The translations under genes and the position numbers were made by a program. Below the pieces are notes generated by a model. The model searched no databases and was not told where the DNA came from. It saw only the letters and a list, made by a program, of their open reading frames with translations. A stretch of DNA of 64,000 nt from Drosophila pseudoobscura (Eukaryota; Arthropoda; Insecta; Diptera; Drosophilidae): NCBI RefSeq assembly GCF_009870125.1, contig NC_046683.1, positions 39,633,869 through 39,697,868 on the forward strand. Direction: 5' to 3'. This document shows positions 45,731 to 57,646 of this stretch, one piece after another (the first letter of the stretch is position 1; the number at the start of each line of letters is the position of its first letter).

Positions 45731-46104
45731 TTGTTCCCACTAAAAACTCCACTAACATTATGCTACTTGGATGATATATCCATTGGGCATTGGGCATATC
45801 CATTGGATGATATATGCATTGGGCTATATCTAAACTCCAATTCTATGACAATTTGGTTGCCTCGTTTTTCTTAATTTCTCTAACTAAGTTTCGACAAAAT
45901 ATCGAGCTATTCTAGCTTTCCCATTTGGGAATTAGTAAGTATGAATAGTAGCAAAATGTATATGCTATAAGGCCATATCCATTGCTATGATTAGATGTTC
46001 TCGTACATTTGTAGGTGTTTAGATTCCGATACAGATGTGGTAGCTGCGACTGCGATGGACATAAAATTGAAATTAGATAAAATACATAACAAAAAAAAAA
46101 AAGA

Positions 46105-46570
46105 ACATTTTTTATACCCCCCCTTCCATAAGGAACCTATAAAGTATATGTATATTCTTGATCAGCATCAATAGTCGAGGGGCGATAGAGCCATGTCTGT
46201 CTGTCCGTCCGTCCGTTTGCCCGTCTCTATGAGCACCTAGTGATATGTATTTCAAAATTTCACCCCACCCTCTTCCGCCATTACAAAGGACGAAGATCTG
46301 TGGCATCCACAATTTTGTACAATCATAGAGAATAACCATATCTACCAGATTGCCGAATCTGAATCCGATCGGATCATTATTATAACCGAACAAATCCATT
46401 TGCAGTGGCTACGCAGCGCCCGACGACACGTTCTGACTGATTTTCTGTCTCTCTCGCACGCACTATTTGTCGTGTCGTTCGGTCTGGCGGAGGAAAGCCA
46501 TACTGACTAAGCTTCGGGCATAAATGTAGAGTTGCGGGCGCAGCAGCAACTCACAACGTTCCCCCTCGTT
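46105..46570 (+). mobile_element. DINE-1 copy in unit U9
   Basis: As in U8. Confidence 0.85.
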
Positions 46571-47226
46571 AGTGTGTACTCTTGTGTTCACATAAGGGAC
46601 AACTCTTAGCCATCTTTCATGATATTTGGTGTGGTTCCAGAATTGTAGTGTATTAAATATAATCAAATAAATAAATGGCTTTTTTTGTGTTCTGGCTCAT
46701 TCTGCTTTGGTGGGATGGCCAATGGCTGCTGGCAGGCGATCGGCTGTCATTGCGTTGCACATCAATTTAATTTCTGTTAAAGAGATTTGATAAAATATAA
46801 AAAAGAAAACAAGATAATTATTTTGCGTTTACATTTGTGTTCAGATAATGCAAAACTCATAATCATTCTCTACACCCAATAGAATAAATGAGTGGATTTT
46901 TAGTGTGTTGTGGTTTTCTTGCTGGCTTTTGATATCCAGATGCAGGTGCTGGGGCTTTGCTGCGATGGCGATGCACTTCAAATGTCAAGTCGTTATTTCT
47001 GTCAAAAGAAATTATGTAGATAATAAAAAAACAATAAACTTATTTGGAGTTTACATTTGTGTTTAAATTGGGCCCATCTCTTAGTCAGCGTTAGTGTCCT
47101 TGGGTTACTGTGGCGTTGAATATTAAACATAGTCCAATAAACAATTGGATTATTATGCTCTGGCTTGGGGTTTTGGCTCTGGCTGGGATGGCTAATGGCT
47201 GATGGCTGATGGCTGACCGCTTAAGC

Positions 47227-47898
47227 TCAGAAGCCACGGTTCTCGTTGAGCTCCTTATGTGGTGTCAGATCCATGGTGATCGAAAAGGGGGCTCCATCAC
47301 GAAACATCTTGCAAATGAGACTGCCCAGATTCTTGGCATCATCGATGCCGGAGTGAGCACGTCCCTGGAAGGTCAGCCTCACATGTTCCAGGGCATTGTT
47401 GAAGCTGAAGGGACGATACTTGTACCACTTCTGGTAGATGGCTTTCGCGTCTATCCACTGATTGAAGCAGGTTGGCTTACGTATATTCTTGCGTGCGCAC
47501 TCCTTGGCCAGACAGATTCCAAAGTCCCAGTTCGTCCAGGTGACGAAGAAACAGTTTCCCTGTGGATTGGTCATACTCATCTTTGGTAGCACCAGGTTGC
47601 GGGCGCTCAATTCCTTCTTCAGCCATTCGATAAACGAATTGAGTGCCGTCTGCAGTGGCACTCCCGCCTCCACAGTCTTCTGCTGAATGCCCGTCAGACT
47701 GGTACAGTATTCGCTCAGTTGCGGCTTCTCCACGGGCATCACGTACTTGTGAAACTCCGCCTCGACCATTCCCGTTTTCAGATTGACCAAAATGGCTGGG
47801 AACTCAATTATCTCCGACAATCTAAATTGTTGAGCCGGTTGATTAACCCAGCAGGTGGCCTCGAAGTCCACGGATATGGCATAAGTAAAAGGATGCAT
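47227..47898 (-). CDS. Snp: ERI1/Snipper-type exonuclease, copy 9
   Basis: Full length, same protein as copy 8. Just downstream (47160-47175) its 3' flank reads ggcttggggttttgg where other units have ggctggggggctttgg. Confidence 0.88.
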   Translation of the reverse strand: MHPFTYAISVDFEATCWVNQPAQQFRLSEIIEFPAILVNLKTGMVEAEFHKYVMPVEKPQLSEYCTSLTGIQQKTVEAGVPLQTALNSFIEWLKKELSARNLVLPKMSMTNPQGNCFFVTWTNWDFGICLAKECARKNIRKPTCFNQWIDAKAIYQKWYKYRPFSFNNALEHVRLTFQGRAHSGIDDAKNLGSLICKMFRDGAPFSITMDLTPHKELNENRGF

Positions 47899-48363
47899 TG
47901 TCAACTTCTTGGATTTGCGTGAATTCTGTTTCTTTAACTGGATCTAGACGAGCTCCTTTCAGGAATATTCTCTGATGTATTAGCACAGTTGCTTTGTACA
48001 CTTTTATGAAGGCCGACTTTGTTTGTGCAATTCCAATTGAATTATTTTTCTTTGTAATGTAATATGCTGTCGCTTTTTTGCCAGTGCTTGCAGTTTTTGC
48101 TGAGTAACGATAACTTTTGACCTATCATTGGAATTTGTGGATTTATTCGATATCTATCGATTTTTAATAAAATGCGACTTTGTAGTACAATTGTCAGTCG
48201 GTAAATAAAGCGCAGTGAAAAGAAAAGTTTAGTGCCTTTTACGAAAAGGAACATTGTGAGGCGCAGCTACGGCCGCGATTTTAAATTTATACCCAAGCAA
48301 TTAGTGCGAGTGAAAAACACATAGTATAGTGAGTGTGAGTGAGACGGCATATGTTGATGTTGA

Positions 48364-48603
48364 TTAACCCTTAACAGGCCCGTGGGGTTTACAATTTTAA
48401 AATAGAATGATTTTACTGATACAGTAATATTTAAATTTTGTGCAGCCATTAATTATTTTGCTTCAAAATTTTTACTAATATTAAAATGTTCTTTTACATA
48501 ATACATAAATATTGCTTATAATTCTTTGTGTTTTTTTTTTATGCTATTTATATAATTTGATATGCAATATGTAATTTTTTTGAGGTTGGAACATAAGGGT
48601 TAA
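48364..48603. mobile_element. TTAA-flanked MITE, unit U9
   Basis: As in U7. Confidence 0.6.
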
Positions 48604-48795
48604 CAACAATCAAAAAATCAACGGAATCAATCGTGGATCTGGCCGCAGTGATAGGGCGTGTATGAGGGCTATGCTTATGCTTATGGTTAAGTATGCGTCG
48701 CTTACATATATAATGATAAATACTAAAGGGATGATATAAATGAAATAGCTGCAAATGCATTAGACTTATTGACCTCCAGCCATAGCTTATAGAAG

Positions 48796-49367
48796 TCAAT
48801 TGATGAACAATTGCAACTTTTCTGTGGCAAGGTACGTCGGCTCCAGGGTATTAACAAGCCTATTCAAATCACCCCACTCAGCTGCACTTAATTTCATGTA
48901 TCTTTTGAGGCGCCTTTCGCAAGAGTCTTCAAATGGTTGCTCAACATAGTGTACGTTGGGTTCCAACGAGCCTATTGAGTCCTGTACAGCCGACAGAATT
49001 TTTGCGGCGGTCACTAGGTCATTACAGGCATTCTTCTCATCTTTACCCTTTACCACCGAAAAATTCTTTTTCTTTTCAGGCACTATGAATACTATATGAA
49101 TACTCGTAGAAGCCCACAGGAACCGCAGGCGTCGGTCACCAACCGAACAGAGGCCACATGGTATGGCCCAGGGTATGGAGCAAGTCTCCCTGTTTCCAAC
49201 ACTTCCTCTAAGTGACACTTCACAACTTGGCTAAGGGATGCAAGCAAATTCCATCTTGAATCCGCATTCTTCTGTAGATGCTCCGACTTGAATAGGGGAT
49301 AAGATTCAAGGCCAGACTGGAAATTGCGGCACAGAACATTTCGAAGGAGATAAATCAAGTCTCTCAA
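48796..49367 (-). pseudogene. Gene X fragment, unit U10
   Basis: As in U8. Confidence 0.65.
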
Positions 49368-49738
49368 TTGTTCCCACTAAAAACTCCACTAACATTATGC
49401 TACTTGGATGATATATCCATTGGGCATTGGGCATATCCATTGGATGATATATGCATTGGGCTATATCTAAACTCCAATTCTATGACAATTTGGTTGCCTC
49501 GTTTTTCTTAATTTCTCTAACTAAGTTTCGACAAAATATCGAGCTATTCTAGCTTTCCCATTTGGGAATTAGTAAGTATGAATAGTAGCAAAATGTATAT
49601 GCTATAAGGCCATATCCATTGCTATGATTAGATGTTCTCGTACATTTGTAGGTGTTTAGATTCCGATACAGATGTGGTAGCTGCGACTGCGATGGACATA
49701 AAATTGAAATTAGATAAAATACATAACAAAAAAAAAAA

Positions 49739-50206
49739 GAACATTTTTTATACCCCCCCTTCCATAAGGAACCTATAAAGTGTATGTATATTCTTGATCA
49801 GCATCAATAGTCGAGGGGCGATAGAGCCATGTCTGTCTGTCCGTCCGTCCGTTTGCCCGTCTCTATGAGCACCTAGTGATATGTATTTCAAAATTTCACC
49901 CCACCCTCTTCCGCCATTACAAAGGACGAAGATCTGTGGCATCCACAATTTTGTACAATCATAGAGAATAACCATATCTACCAGATTGCCGAATCTGAAT
50001 CCGATCGGATCATTATTATAACCGAACAAATCCATTTGCAGTGGCTACGCAGCGCCCGACGACACGTTCTGACTGATTTTCTGTCTCTCTCGCACGCACT
50101 ATTTGTCGTGTCGTTCGGTCTGGCGGAGGAAAGCCATACTGACTAAGCTTCGGGCATAAATGTAGAGTTGCGGGCGCAGCAGCAACTCACAACGTTCCCC
50201 CTCGTT
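49739..50206 (+). mobile_element. DINE-1 copy in unit U10
   Basis: As in U8, with one change (aaagtgtatg for aaagtatatg). Confidence 0.85.
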
Positions 50207-50862
50207 AGTGTGTACTCTTGTGTTCACATAAGGGACAACTCTTAGCCATCTTTCATGATATTTGGTGTGGTTCCAGAATTGTAGTGTATTAAATATAATC
50301 AAATAAATAAATGGCTTTTTTTGTGTTCTGGCTCATTCTGCTTTGGTGGGATGGCCAATGGCTGCTGGCAGGCGATCGGCTGTCATTGCGTTGCACATCA
50401 ATTTAATTTCTGTTAAAGAGATTTGATAAAATATAAAAAAGAAAACAAGATAATTATTTTGCGTTTACATTTGTGTTCAGATAATGCAAAACTCATAATC
50501 ATTCTCTACACCCAATAGAATAAATGAGTGGATTTTTAGTGTGTTGTGGTTTTCTTGCTGGCTTTTGATATCCAGATGCAGGTGCTGGGGCTTTGCTGCG
50601 ATGGCGATGCACTTCAAATGTCAAGTCGTTATTTCTGTCAAAAGAAATTATGTAGATAATAAAAAAACAATAAACTTATTTGGAGTTTACATTTGTGTTT
50701 AAATTGGGCCCATCTCTTAGTCAGCGTTAGTGTCCTTGGGTTACTGTGGCGTTGAATATTAAACATAGTCCAATAAACAATTGGATTATTATGCTCTGGC
50801 TGGGGGCTTTGGCTCTGGCTGGGATGGCTAATGGCTGATGGCTGATGGCTGACCGCTTAAGC

Positions 50863-51534
50863 TCAGAAGCCACGGTTCTCGTTGAGCTCCTTATGTGGTG
50901 TCAGATCCATGGTGATCGAAAAGGGGGCTCCATCACGAAACATCTTGCAAATGAGACTGCCCAGATTCTTGGCATCATCGATGCCGGAGTGAGCACGTCC
51001 CTGGAAGGTCAGCCTCACATGTTCCAGGGCATTGTTGAAGCTGAAGGGACGATACTTGTACCACTTCTGGTAGATGGCTTTCGCGTCTATCCACTGATTG
51101 AAGCAGGTTGGCTTACGTATATTCTTGCGTGCGCACTCCTTGGCCAGACAGATTCCAAAGTCCCAGTTCGTCCAGGTGACGAAGAAACAGTTTCCCTGTG
51201 GATTGGTCATACTCATCTTTGGTAGCACCAGGTTGCGGGCGCTCAATTCCTTCTTCAGCCATTCGATAAACGAATTGAGTGCCGTCTGCAGTGGCACTCC
51301 CGCCTCCACAGTCTTCTGCTGAATGCCCGTCAGACTGGTACAGTATTCGCTCAGTTGCGGCTTCTCCACGGGCATCACGTACTTGTGAAACTCCGCCTCG
51401 ACCATTCCCGTTTTCAGATTGACCAAAATGGCTGGGAACTCAATTATCTCCGACAATCTAAATTGTTGAGCCGGTTGATTAACCCAGCAGGTGGCCTCGA
51501 AGTCCACGGATATGGCATAAGTAAAAGGATGCAT
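50863..51534 (-). CDS. Snp: ERI1/Snipper-type exonuclease, copy 10
   Basis: Full length, same protein as copies 8 and 9. The leader differs at one site (ctgaagtatt at about 51608). Confidence 0.88.
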   Translation of the reverse strand: MHPFTYAISVDFEATCWVNQPAQQFRLSEIIEFPAILVNLKTGMVEAEFHKYVMPVEKPQLSEYCTSLTGIQQKTVEAGVPLQTALNSFIEWLKKELSARNLVLPKMSMTNPQGNCFFVTWTNWDFGICLAKECARKNIRKPTCFNQWIDAKAIYQKWYKYRPFSFNNALEHVRLTFQGRAHSGIDDAKNLGSLICKMFRDGAPFSITMDLTPHKELNENRGF

Positions 51535-51999
51535 TGTCAACTTCTTGGATTTGCGTGAATTCTGTTTCTTTAACTGGATCTAGACGAGCTCCTTTCAGGA
51601 ATATTCTCTGAAGTATTAGCACAGTTGCTTTGTACACTTTTATGAAGGCCGACTTTGTTTGTGCAATTCCAATTGAATTATTTTTCTTTGTAATGTAATA
51701 TGCTGTCGCTTTTTTGCCAGTGCTTGCAGTTTTTGCTGAGTAACGATAACTTTTGACCTATCATTGGAATTTGTGGATTTATTCGATATCTATCGATTTT
51801 TAATAAAATGCGACTTTGTAGTACAATTGTCAGTCGGTAAATAAAGCGCAGTGAAAAGAAAAGTTTAGTGCCTTTTACGAAAAGGAACATTGTGAGGCGC
51901 AGCTACGGCCGCGATTTTAAATTTATACCCAAGCAATTAGTGCGAGTGAAAAACACATAGTATAGTGAGTGTGAGTGAGACGGCATATGTTGATGTTGA

Positions 52000-52238
52000 T
52001 TAACCCTTAACAGGCCCGTGGGGTTTACAATTTTAAAATAGAATGATTTTACTGATACAGTAATATTTAAATTTTGTGCAGCCATTAATTATTTTGCTTC
52101 AAAATTTTTACTAATATTAAAATGTTCTTTTACATAATACATAAATATTGCTTATAATTCTTTGTGTTTTTTTTTATGCTATTTATATAATTTGATATGC
52201 AATATGTAATTTTTTTGAGGTTGGAACATAAGGGTTAA
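52000..52238. mobile_element. TTAA-flanked MITE, unit U10
   Basis: Same length as the U1 copy (shorter T run than U7-U9). Confidence 0.6.
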
Positions 52239-52430
52239 CAACAATCAAAAAATCAACGGAATCAATCGTGGATCTGGCCGCAGTGATAGGGCGTGTATGA
52301 GGGCTATGCTTATGCTTATGGTTAAGTATGCGTCGCTTACATATATAATGATAAATACTAAAGGGATGATATAAATGAAATAGCTGCAAATGCATTAGAC
52401 TTATTGACCTCCAGCCATAGCTTATAGAAG

Positions 52431-53001
52431 TCAATTGATGAACAATTGCAACTTTTCTGTGGCAAGGTACGTCGGCTCCAGGGTATTAACAAGCCTATTC
52501 AAATCACCCCACTCAGCTGCACTTAATTTCATGTATCTTTTGAGGCGCCTTTCGCAAGAGTCTTCAAATGGTTGCTCAACATAGTGTACGTTGGGTTCCA
52601 ACGAGCCTATTGAGTCCTGTACAGCCGACAGAATTTTTGCGGCGGTCACTAGGTCATTACAGGCATTCTTCTCATCTTTACCCTTTACCACCGAAAAATT
52701 CTTTTTCTTTTCAGGCACTATGAATACTATATGAATACTCGTAGAAGCCCACAGGAACCGCAGGCGTCGGTCACCAACCGAACAGAGGCCACATGGTATG
52801 GCCCAGGGTATGGAGCAAGTCTCCCTGTTTCCAACACTTCCTCTAAGTGACACTTCACAACTTGGCTAAGGGATGCAAGCAAATTCCATCTTGAATCCGC
52901 ATTCTTCTGTAGATGCTCCGACTTGAATAGGGGATAAGATTCAAGGCCAGACTGGAAATTGCGGCACAGAACATTTCGAAGGAGATAAATCAAGTCTACA
53001 A
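52431..53001 (-). pseudogene. Gene X fragment, unit U11
   Basis: Carries the same one-base loss (gtctacaattg) and caccactaac flank as U7, although U8-U10 lie between them. This supports exchange of sequence along the array. Confidence 0.65.
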
Positions 53002-53375
53002 TTGTTCCCACTAAAAACACCACTAACATTATCCTACTTGGATGATATATCCATTGGGCATTGGGCATATCCATTGGATGATATATGCATTGGGCTATAT
53101 CTAAACTCCAATTCTATGACAATTTGGTTGCCTCGTTTTTCTTAATTTCTCTAACTAAGTTTCGACAAAATATCGAGCTATTCTAGCTTTCCCATTTGGG
53201 AATTAGTAAGTATGAATAGTAGCAAAATGTATATGCTATAAGGCCATATCCATTGCTATGATTAGATGTTCTCGTACATTTGTAGGTGTTTAGATTCCGA
53301 TACAGATGTGGTAGCTGCGACTGCGATGGACATAAAATTGAAATTAGATAAAATACATAACAAAAAAAAAAAAGA

Positions 53376-53841
53376 ACATTTTTTATACCCCCCCTTCCAT
53401 AAGGAACCTATAAAGTATATGTATATTCTTGATCAGCATCAATAGTCGAGGGGCGATAGAGCCATGTCTGTCTGTCCGTCCGTCCGTTTGCCCGTCTCTA
53501 TGAGCACCTAGTGATATGTATTTCAAAATTTCACCCCACCCTCTTCCGCCATTACAAAGGACGAAGATCTGTGGCATCCACAATTTTGTACAATCATAGA
53601 GAATAACCATATCTACCAGATTGCCGAATCTGAATCCGATCGGATCATTATTATAACCGAACAAATCCATTTGCAGTGGCTACGCAGCGCCCGACGACAC
53701 GTTCTGACTGATTTTCTGTCTCTCTCGCACGCACTATTTGTCGTGTCGTTCGGTCTGGCGGAGGAAAGCCATACTGACTAAGCTTCGGGCATAAATGTAG
53801 AGTTGCGGGCGCAGCAGCAACTCACAACGTTCCCCCTCGTT
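53376..53841 (+). mobile_element. DINE-1 copy in unit U11
   Basis: As in U8. Confidence 0.85.
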
Positions 53842-54460
53842 AGTGTGTACTCTTGTGTTCACATAAGGGACAACTCTTAGCCATCTTTCATGATATTTGG
53901 TGTGGTTCCAGAATTGTAGTGTATTAAATATAATCAAATAAATAAATGGCTTTTTTTGTGTTCTGGCTCATTCTGCTTTGGTGGGATGGCCAATGGCTGC
54001 TGGCAGGCGATCGGCTGTCATTGCGTTGCACATCAATTTAATTTCTGTTAAAGAGATTTGATTAAATATAAAAAAGAAAACAAGATAATTATTTTGCGTT
54101 TACATTTGTGTTCAGATAATGCAAAACTCATAATCATTCTCTACACCCAATAGAATAAATGAGTGGATTTTTAGTGTTGTGGTTTTCTTGCTGGCTTTTG
54201 ATATCCAGATGCAGGTGCTGGGGCTTTGCTGCGATGGCGATGCACTTCAAATGTCAAGTCGTTATTTCTGTCAAAAGAAATTATGTAGATAATAAAAAAA
54301 CAATAAACTTATTTGGCGTTTACATTTGTGTTTAAATTGGGCCTATCTCTTAGTCAGCATTAGTGTCCAACAAAAAATTGGATTATTATGCTCTGGCTGG
54401 GGGGCTTTGGCTCTGGCTGGGATGGCTAATGGCTGATGGCTGATGGCTGACCGCTTAAGC

Positions 54461-55132
54461 TCAGAAGCCACGGTTCTCGTTGAGCTCCTTATGTGGTGTC
54501 AGATCCATGGTGATCGAAAAGGGAGCTCCATCACGAAACATCTTGCAAATGAGACTGCCCAGATTCTTGGCATCATCGATGCCGGAGTGAGCACGTCCCT
54601 GGAAGGTCAGCCTCACATGTTCCAGGGCATTGTTGAAGCTGAAGGGACGATACTTGTACCACTTCTGGTAGATGGCTTTCGCGTCTATCCACTGATTGAA
54701 GCAGGTTGGCTTACGTATATTCTTGCGTGCGCACTCCTTGGCCAGACAGATTCCAAAGTCCCAGTTCGTCCAGGTGACGAAGAAACAGTTTCCCTGTGGA
54801 TTGGTCATACTCATCTTTGGTAGCACCAGGTTGCGGGCGCTCAATTCCTTCTTCAGCCATTCGATAAACGAATTGAGTGCCGTCTGCAGTGGCACTCCCG
54901 CCTCCACAGTCTTCTGCTGAATGCCCGTCAGACTGGTACAGTATTCGCTCAGTTGCGGCTTCTCCACGGGCATCACGTACTTGTGAAACTCCGCCTCGAC
55001 CATTCCCGTTTTCAGATTGACCAAAATGGCTGGGAACTCAATTATCTCCGACAATCTAAATTGTTGAGCCGGTTGATTAACCCAGCAGGTGGCCTCGAAG
55101 TCCACGGATATGGCATAAGTAAAAGGATGCAT
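54461..55132 (-). CDS. Snp: ERI1/Snipper-type exonuclease, copy 11
   Basis: Full length; V18, A153, M209, same protein as copies 8-10, with one silent difference near 54524. The 3' flank lacks about 35 bp (between gtcc and aacaaaaaattgg at 54368). The leader upstream is shortened near 55526 (tttataacacatag). It is the rightmost copy and borders the array end. Confidence 0.88.
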   Translation of the reverse strand: MHPFTYAISVDFEATCWVNQPAQQFRLSEIIEFPAILVNLKTGMVEAEFHKYVMPVEKPQLSEYCTSLTGIQQKTVEAGVPLQTALNSFIEWLKKELSARNLVLPKMSMTNPQGNCFFVTWTNWDFGICLAKECARKNIRKPTCFNQWIDAKAIYQKWYKYRPFSFNNALEHVRLTFQGRAHSGIDDAKNLGSLICKMFRDGAPFSITMDLTPHKELNENRGF

Positions 55133-55572
55133 TGTCAACTTCTTGGATTTGCGTGAATTCTGTTTCTTTAACTGGATCTAGACGAGCTCCTTTCAGGAAT
55201 ATTCTCTGATGTATTAGCACAGTTGCTTTGTACACTTTTATGAAGGCCGACTTTGTTTGTGCAATTCCAATTGAATTATTTTTCTTTGTAATGTAATATG
55301 CTGTCGCTTTTTTGCCAGTGCTTGCAGTTTTTGCTGAGTAACGATAACTTTTGACCTATCATTGGAATTTGTGGATTTATTCGATATCTATCGATTTTTA
55401 ATAAAATGCGACTTTGTAGTACAATTGTCAGTCGGTAAATAAAGCGCAGTGAAAAGAAAAGTTTAGTGCCTTTTACGAAAAGGAACATTGTGAGGCGCAG
55501 CTACGGCCGCGATTTTAAATTTATAACACATAGTATAGTGAGTGTGAGTGAGACGGCATATGTTGATGTTGA

Positions 55573-55811
55573 TTAACCCTTAACAGGCCCGTGGGGTTTA
55601 CAATTTTAAAATAGAATGATTTTACTGATACAGTAATATTTAATTTTTGTGCAGCCATTAATAATTTTGCTTCAAAATGTTTAGTAATATTAAAATGTTC
55701 TTTTACATAATATATAAATATTGCTTATAATTCTTTGTGATTTTTTTTATGCTATTTATATAATTTGATATGCAATATGTAATTTTTTTGAGGTTGGAAC
55801 ATAAGGGTTAA
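55573..55811. mobile_element. TTAA-flanked MITE, unit U11
   Basis: The most diverged MITE copy (for example taatttttgtgcag, aaaatgtttagtaa), as expected for the edge of a homogenised array. Confidence 0.6.
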
Positions 55812-55823
55812 CAACACATCAAA

Positions 55824-56946
55824 CGAGGTGGAACGTTGTGAGTTGCTGCGGACACCGCAACTCTACGGTTATACCCGATACTAAGTCAGTATGGCTCTCC
55901 TCCGGCAGACGCCGCTACTATTAAACGACACGACAAAGAGTGCGTGCGAGAGAGACAGGAAATCAGGCTGAGCGTGACGTCGGGCGCTGCGTAGCCAATG
56001 AAAATTGATTTGATCCTGTTGGCTATAAAAATGATCTGATCTGATCCAGATTCAGCAATCTGATAGATATGGTCATTATCTATGATTCTGCGTTTCTAGT
56101 TTTCTCAAATCCGCAATATTGTGGATGCAACAGATTTTCGTCCTTTGTGGGGGCGGATGGGGGTGGGGCGAAATTCTGAGATATACGTTTTATAGTGACA
56201 TCTTAAAAGAGTGTGTGTACCAAATTTGGTTACTCTAGCCTTAATAGTCTCTGAGATTTGTGGTTGCCTCAGATTTTCGTCCTTTGCGGGGGCGGAAGGG
56301 GGTGTGGCGAAATTTGGACAGGAAACGGTCAAGGTCCGATATCACAGGAGTGTGGATACCAAATTTGGTTGTTCTGGCTTTTATAGGTTCTGAGATCCTT
56401 GAACTCATATTTTGCAATTGGCAAAACCGACCATGAAACCTGTGTGTTAGAGTGAGACAGAGCGAGAAAGAGTGAAATTGTTTTCGTGATTCTGGCTGTA
56501 ATAATTATACGATCTGGTTCAGATTTTGCACTCTAGAAGATATAGTCATCTTCTACGATTCTGCGTTTTTAGTTTTCTCGTATCGTCAAAATTGTGGATG
56601 CCACAGATTTTCGCCCTTTGTGGGGGCGGAAGTGGGCGGGGTAAAGTTTTGAAATATTTTTGGAGCAGTGACATATCACAGAAGTCTGGATCTAAAACAT
56701 CGTTGCTCTAGCTCTTATAGTCTTTGAGCATTAGGCGCTGAAGGGGACGGACAGACGGACAGACGGACGGACGGACAGACGGACAGACGGACAGACAGAC
56801 ATGGCTCAATCGACTCGGCTATTGATGCTGATCAAGAATATATATACTTTATAGGGTCGGAAACGATTCCTTCTGGACGTTACACACATCCACTTTTACC
56901 ACAAATCTAATATACCCCAATACTCATTTTGAGTATCGGGTATAAA
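55824..56946 (-). mobile_element. Large DINE-1 copy at the right array edge
   Basis: About 1.1 kb, from cgaggtggaacgtt with the terminal hairpin (gagttgctgcgg-acac-cgcaactc, about 55839-55861) to gagtatcgggtataaaa. It has a GGAC/GACA microsatellite at 56747-56802 and internal repeats of a ggggcggaa-type block at about 56149, 56287 and 56623. The comparable joint after U4 reads straight from acatcaaa into ttcgtcc without it, so this is a later insertion in an A/T-rich site with no evident target duplication, as expected for Helentron-type elements. Confidence 0.88.
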
Positions 56947-57249
56947 AATTCGTCCATGAATAGTGTTGTGTTGCTCATGAGTAATGTTTACCCAACACTA
57001 TCCGCATCAACAATCAAGCATGTACTGACGATAAGGGACAACACGAACGAGCTTCGGCTCTTGACGAGACTGCCGTGTATGATTTCATCATGCCCTACAA
57101 TAAGTCAGTGCATACTGCACGATGAAGAGTGTGTGTGAGAGTGAGATAGATAGAGAGAGAGGGAGAGAGGGGGAGGGAGATAATGAAAATGAGTAAGCGC
57201 GTGAACGGCGTTGCGTAGCCATTGAAAATTAATATTTTCATTCCGGCGT
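56947..57249. repeat. Right-flank copy of the array-boundary segment
   Basis: Matches 19787-20086 up to cattccggcgtaa, including the GA-rich tract (about 57142-57180), then jumps to the I-type fragment. No gene is visible. Confidence 0.65.
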
Positions 57250-57646
57250 AACTGAGCTTACCTCAGCCGGAAATAGGTCCATCACACAATTATATTTCAA
57301 ACGACGAGATTCTAAAAGAACTTTAACCCCAAAGAGCAGTCGACATTTTTCAAATACACTCGCCAAGTCGATGGCAAAGCTACACCCACTAGAGAAATCC
57401 AGCTTATTTTGTACCTCTATAACTTACCAGGAATAATTCAAATTACATGGCACACCGCTTGTGTCAAATAATGTATCCATTACACTATGAGATGCAAAAA
57501 TTTAAAAAATATTGGTCATTTTGCAAAATACTGTAAAGGTAAAACAATATGCGACTCGAGTGGCCTTCCTCCCCATGACACAACCCCTTGCTCACGCATA
57601 CAGTGCGCTACTAGTGCTACCAGTAGTAAAGACTGCCCAAAATATA
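57250..57646 (+). mobile_element. I-type LINE ORF1 fragment, right flank
   Basis: Shortened copy of 20798-21185 with the CCHC knuckle remnants, again cut by the LOA-like 3' end. Confidence 0.65.

Larger units (their letters stand above)
37743..55823. repeat. Right part of exonuclease tandem array, units U7-U11
   Basis: Five head-to-tail units begin at 37743, 41346, 44982, 48619 and 52254. U7 is 3603 bp because of a deletion inside its exonuclease; U8-U10 are 3635-3637 bp. All five carry DINE-1, a short local duplication (ccattgggcattgggc) near the gene X fragment, and the M209 exonuclease variant, so they form one subfamily distinct from U1-U6. U11 also lacks about 35 bp in the exonuclease 3' flank near 54368 and ends at 55811-55823, where a DINE-1 copy starts. 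Confidence 0.93.

Noticed and set aside
6581-55823. Assembly collapse or false duplication as the source of the whole array
   Set aside because: Units differ by specific substitutions, deletions and inserted elements, so at least several are real; the exact count still depends on read support.
56747-56802. GGAC/GACA microsatellite as a satellite or CRISPR-like array
   Set aside because: It is the standard GTCY microsatellite inside DINE-1, without spacers.
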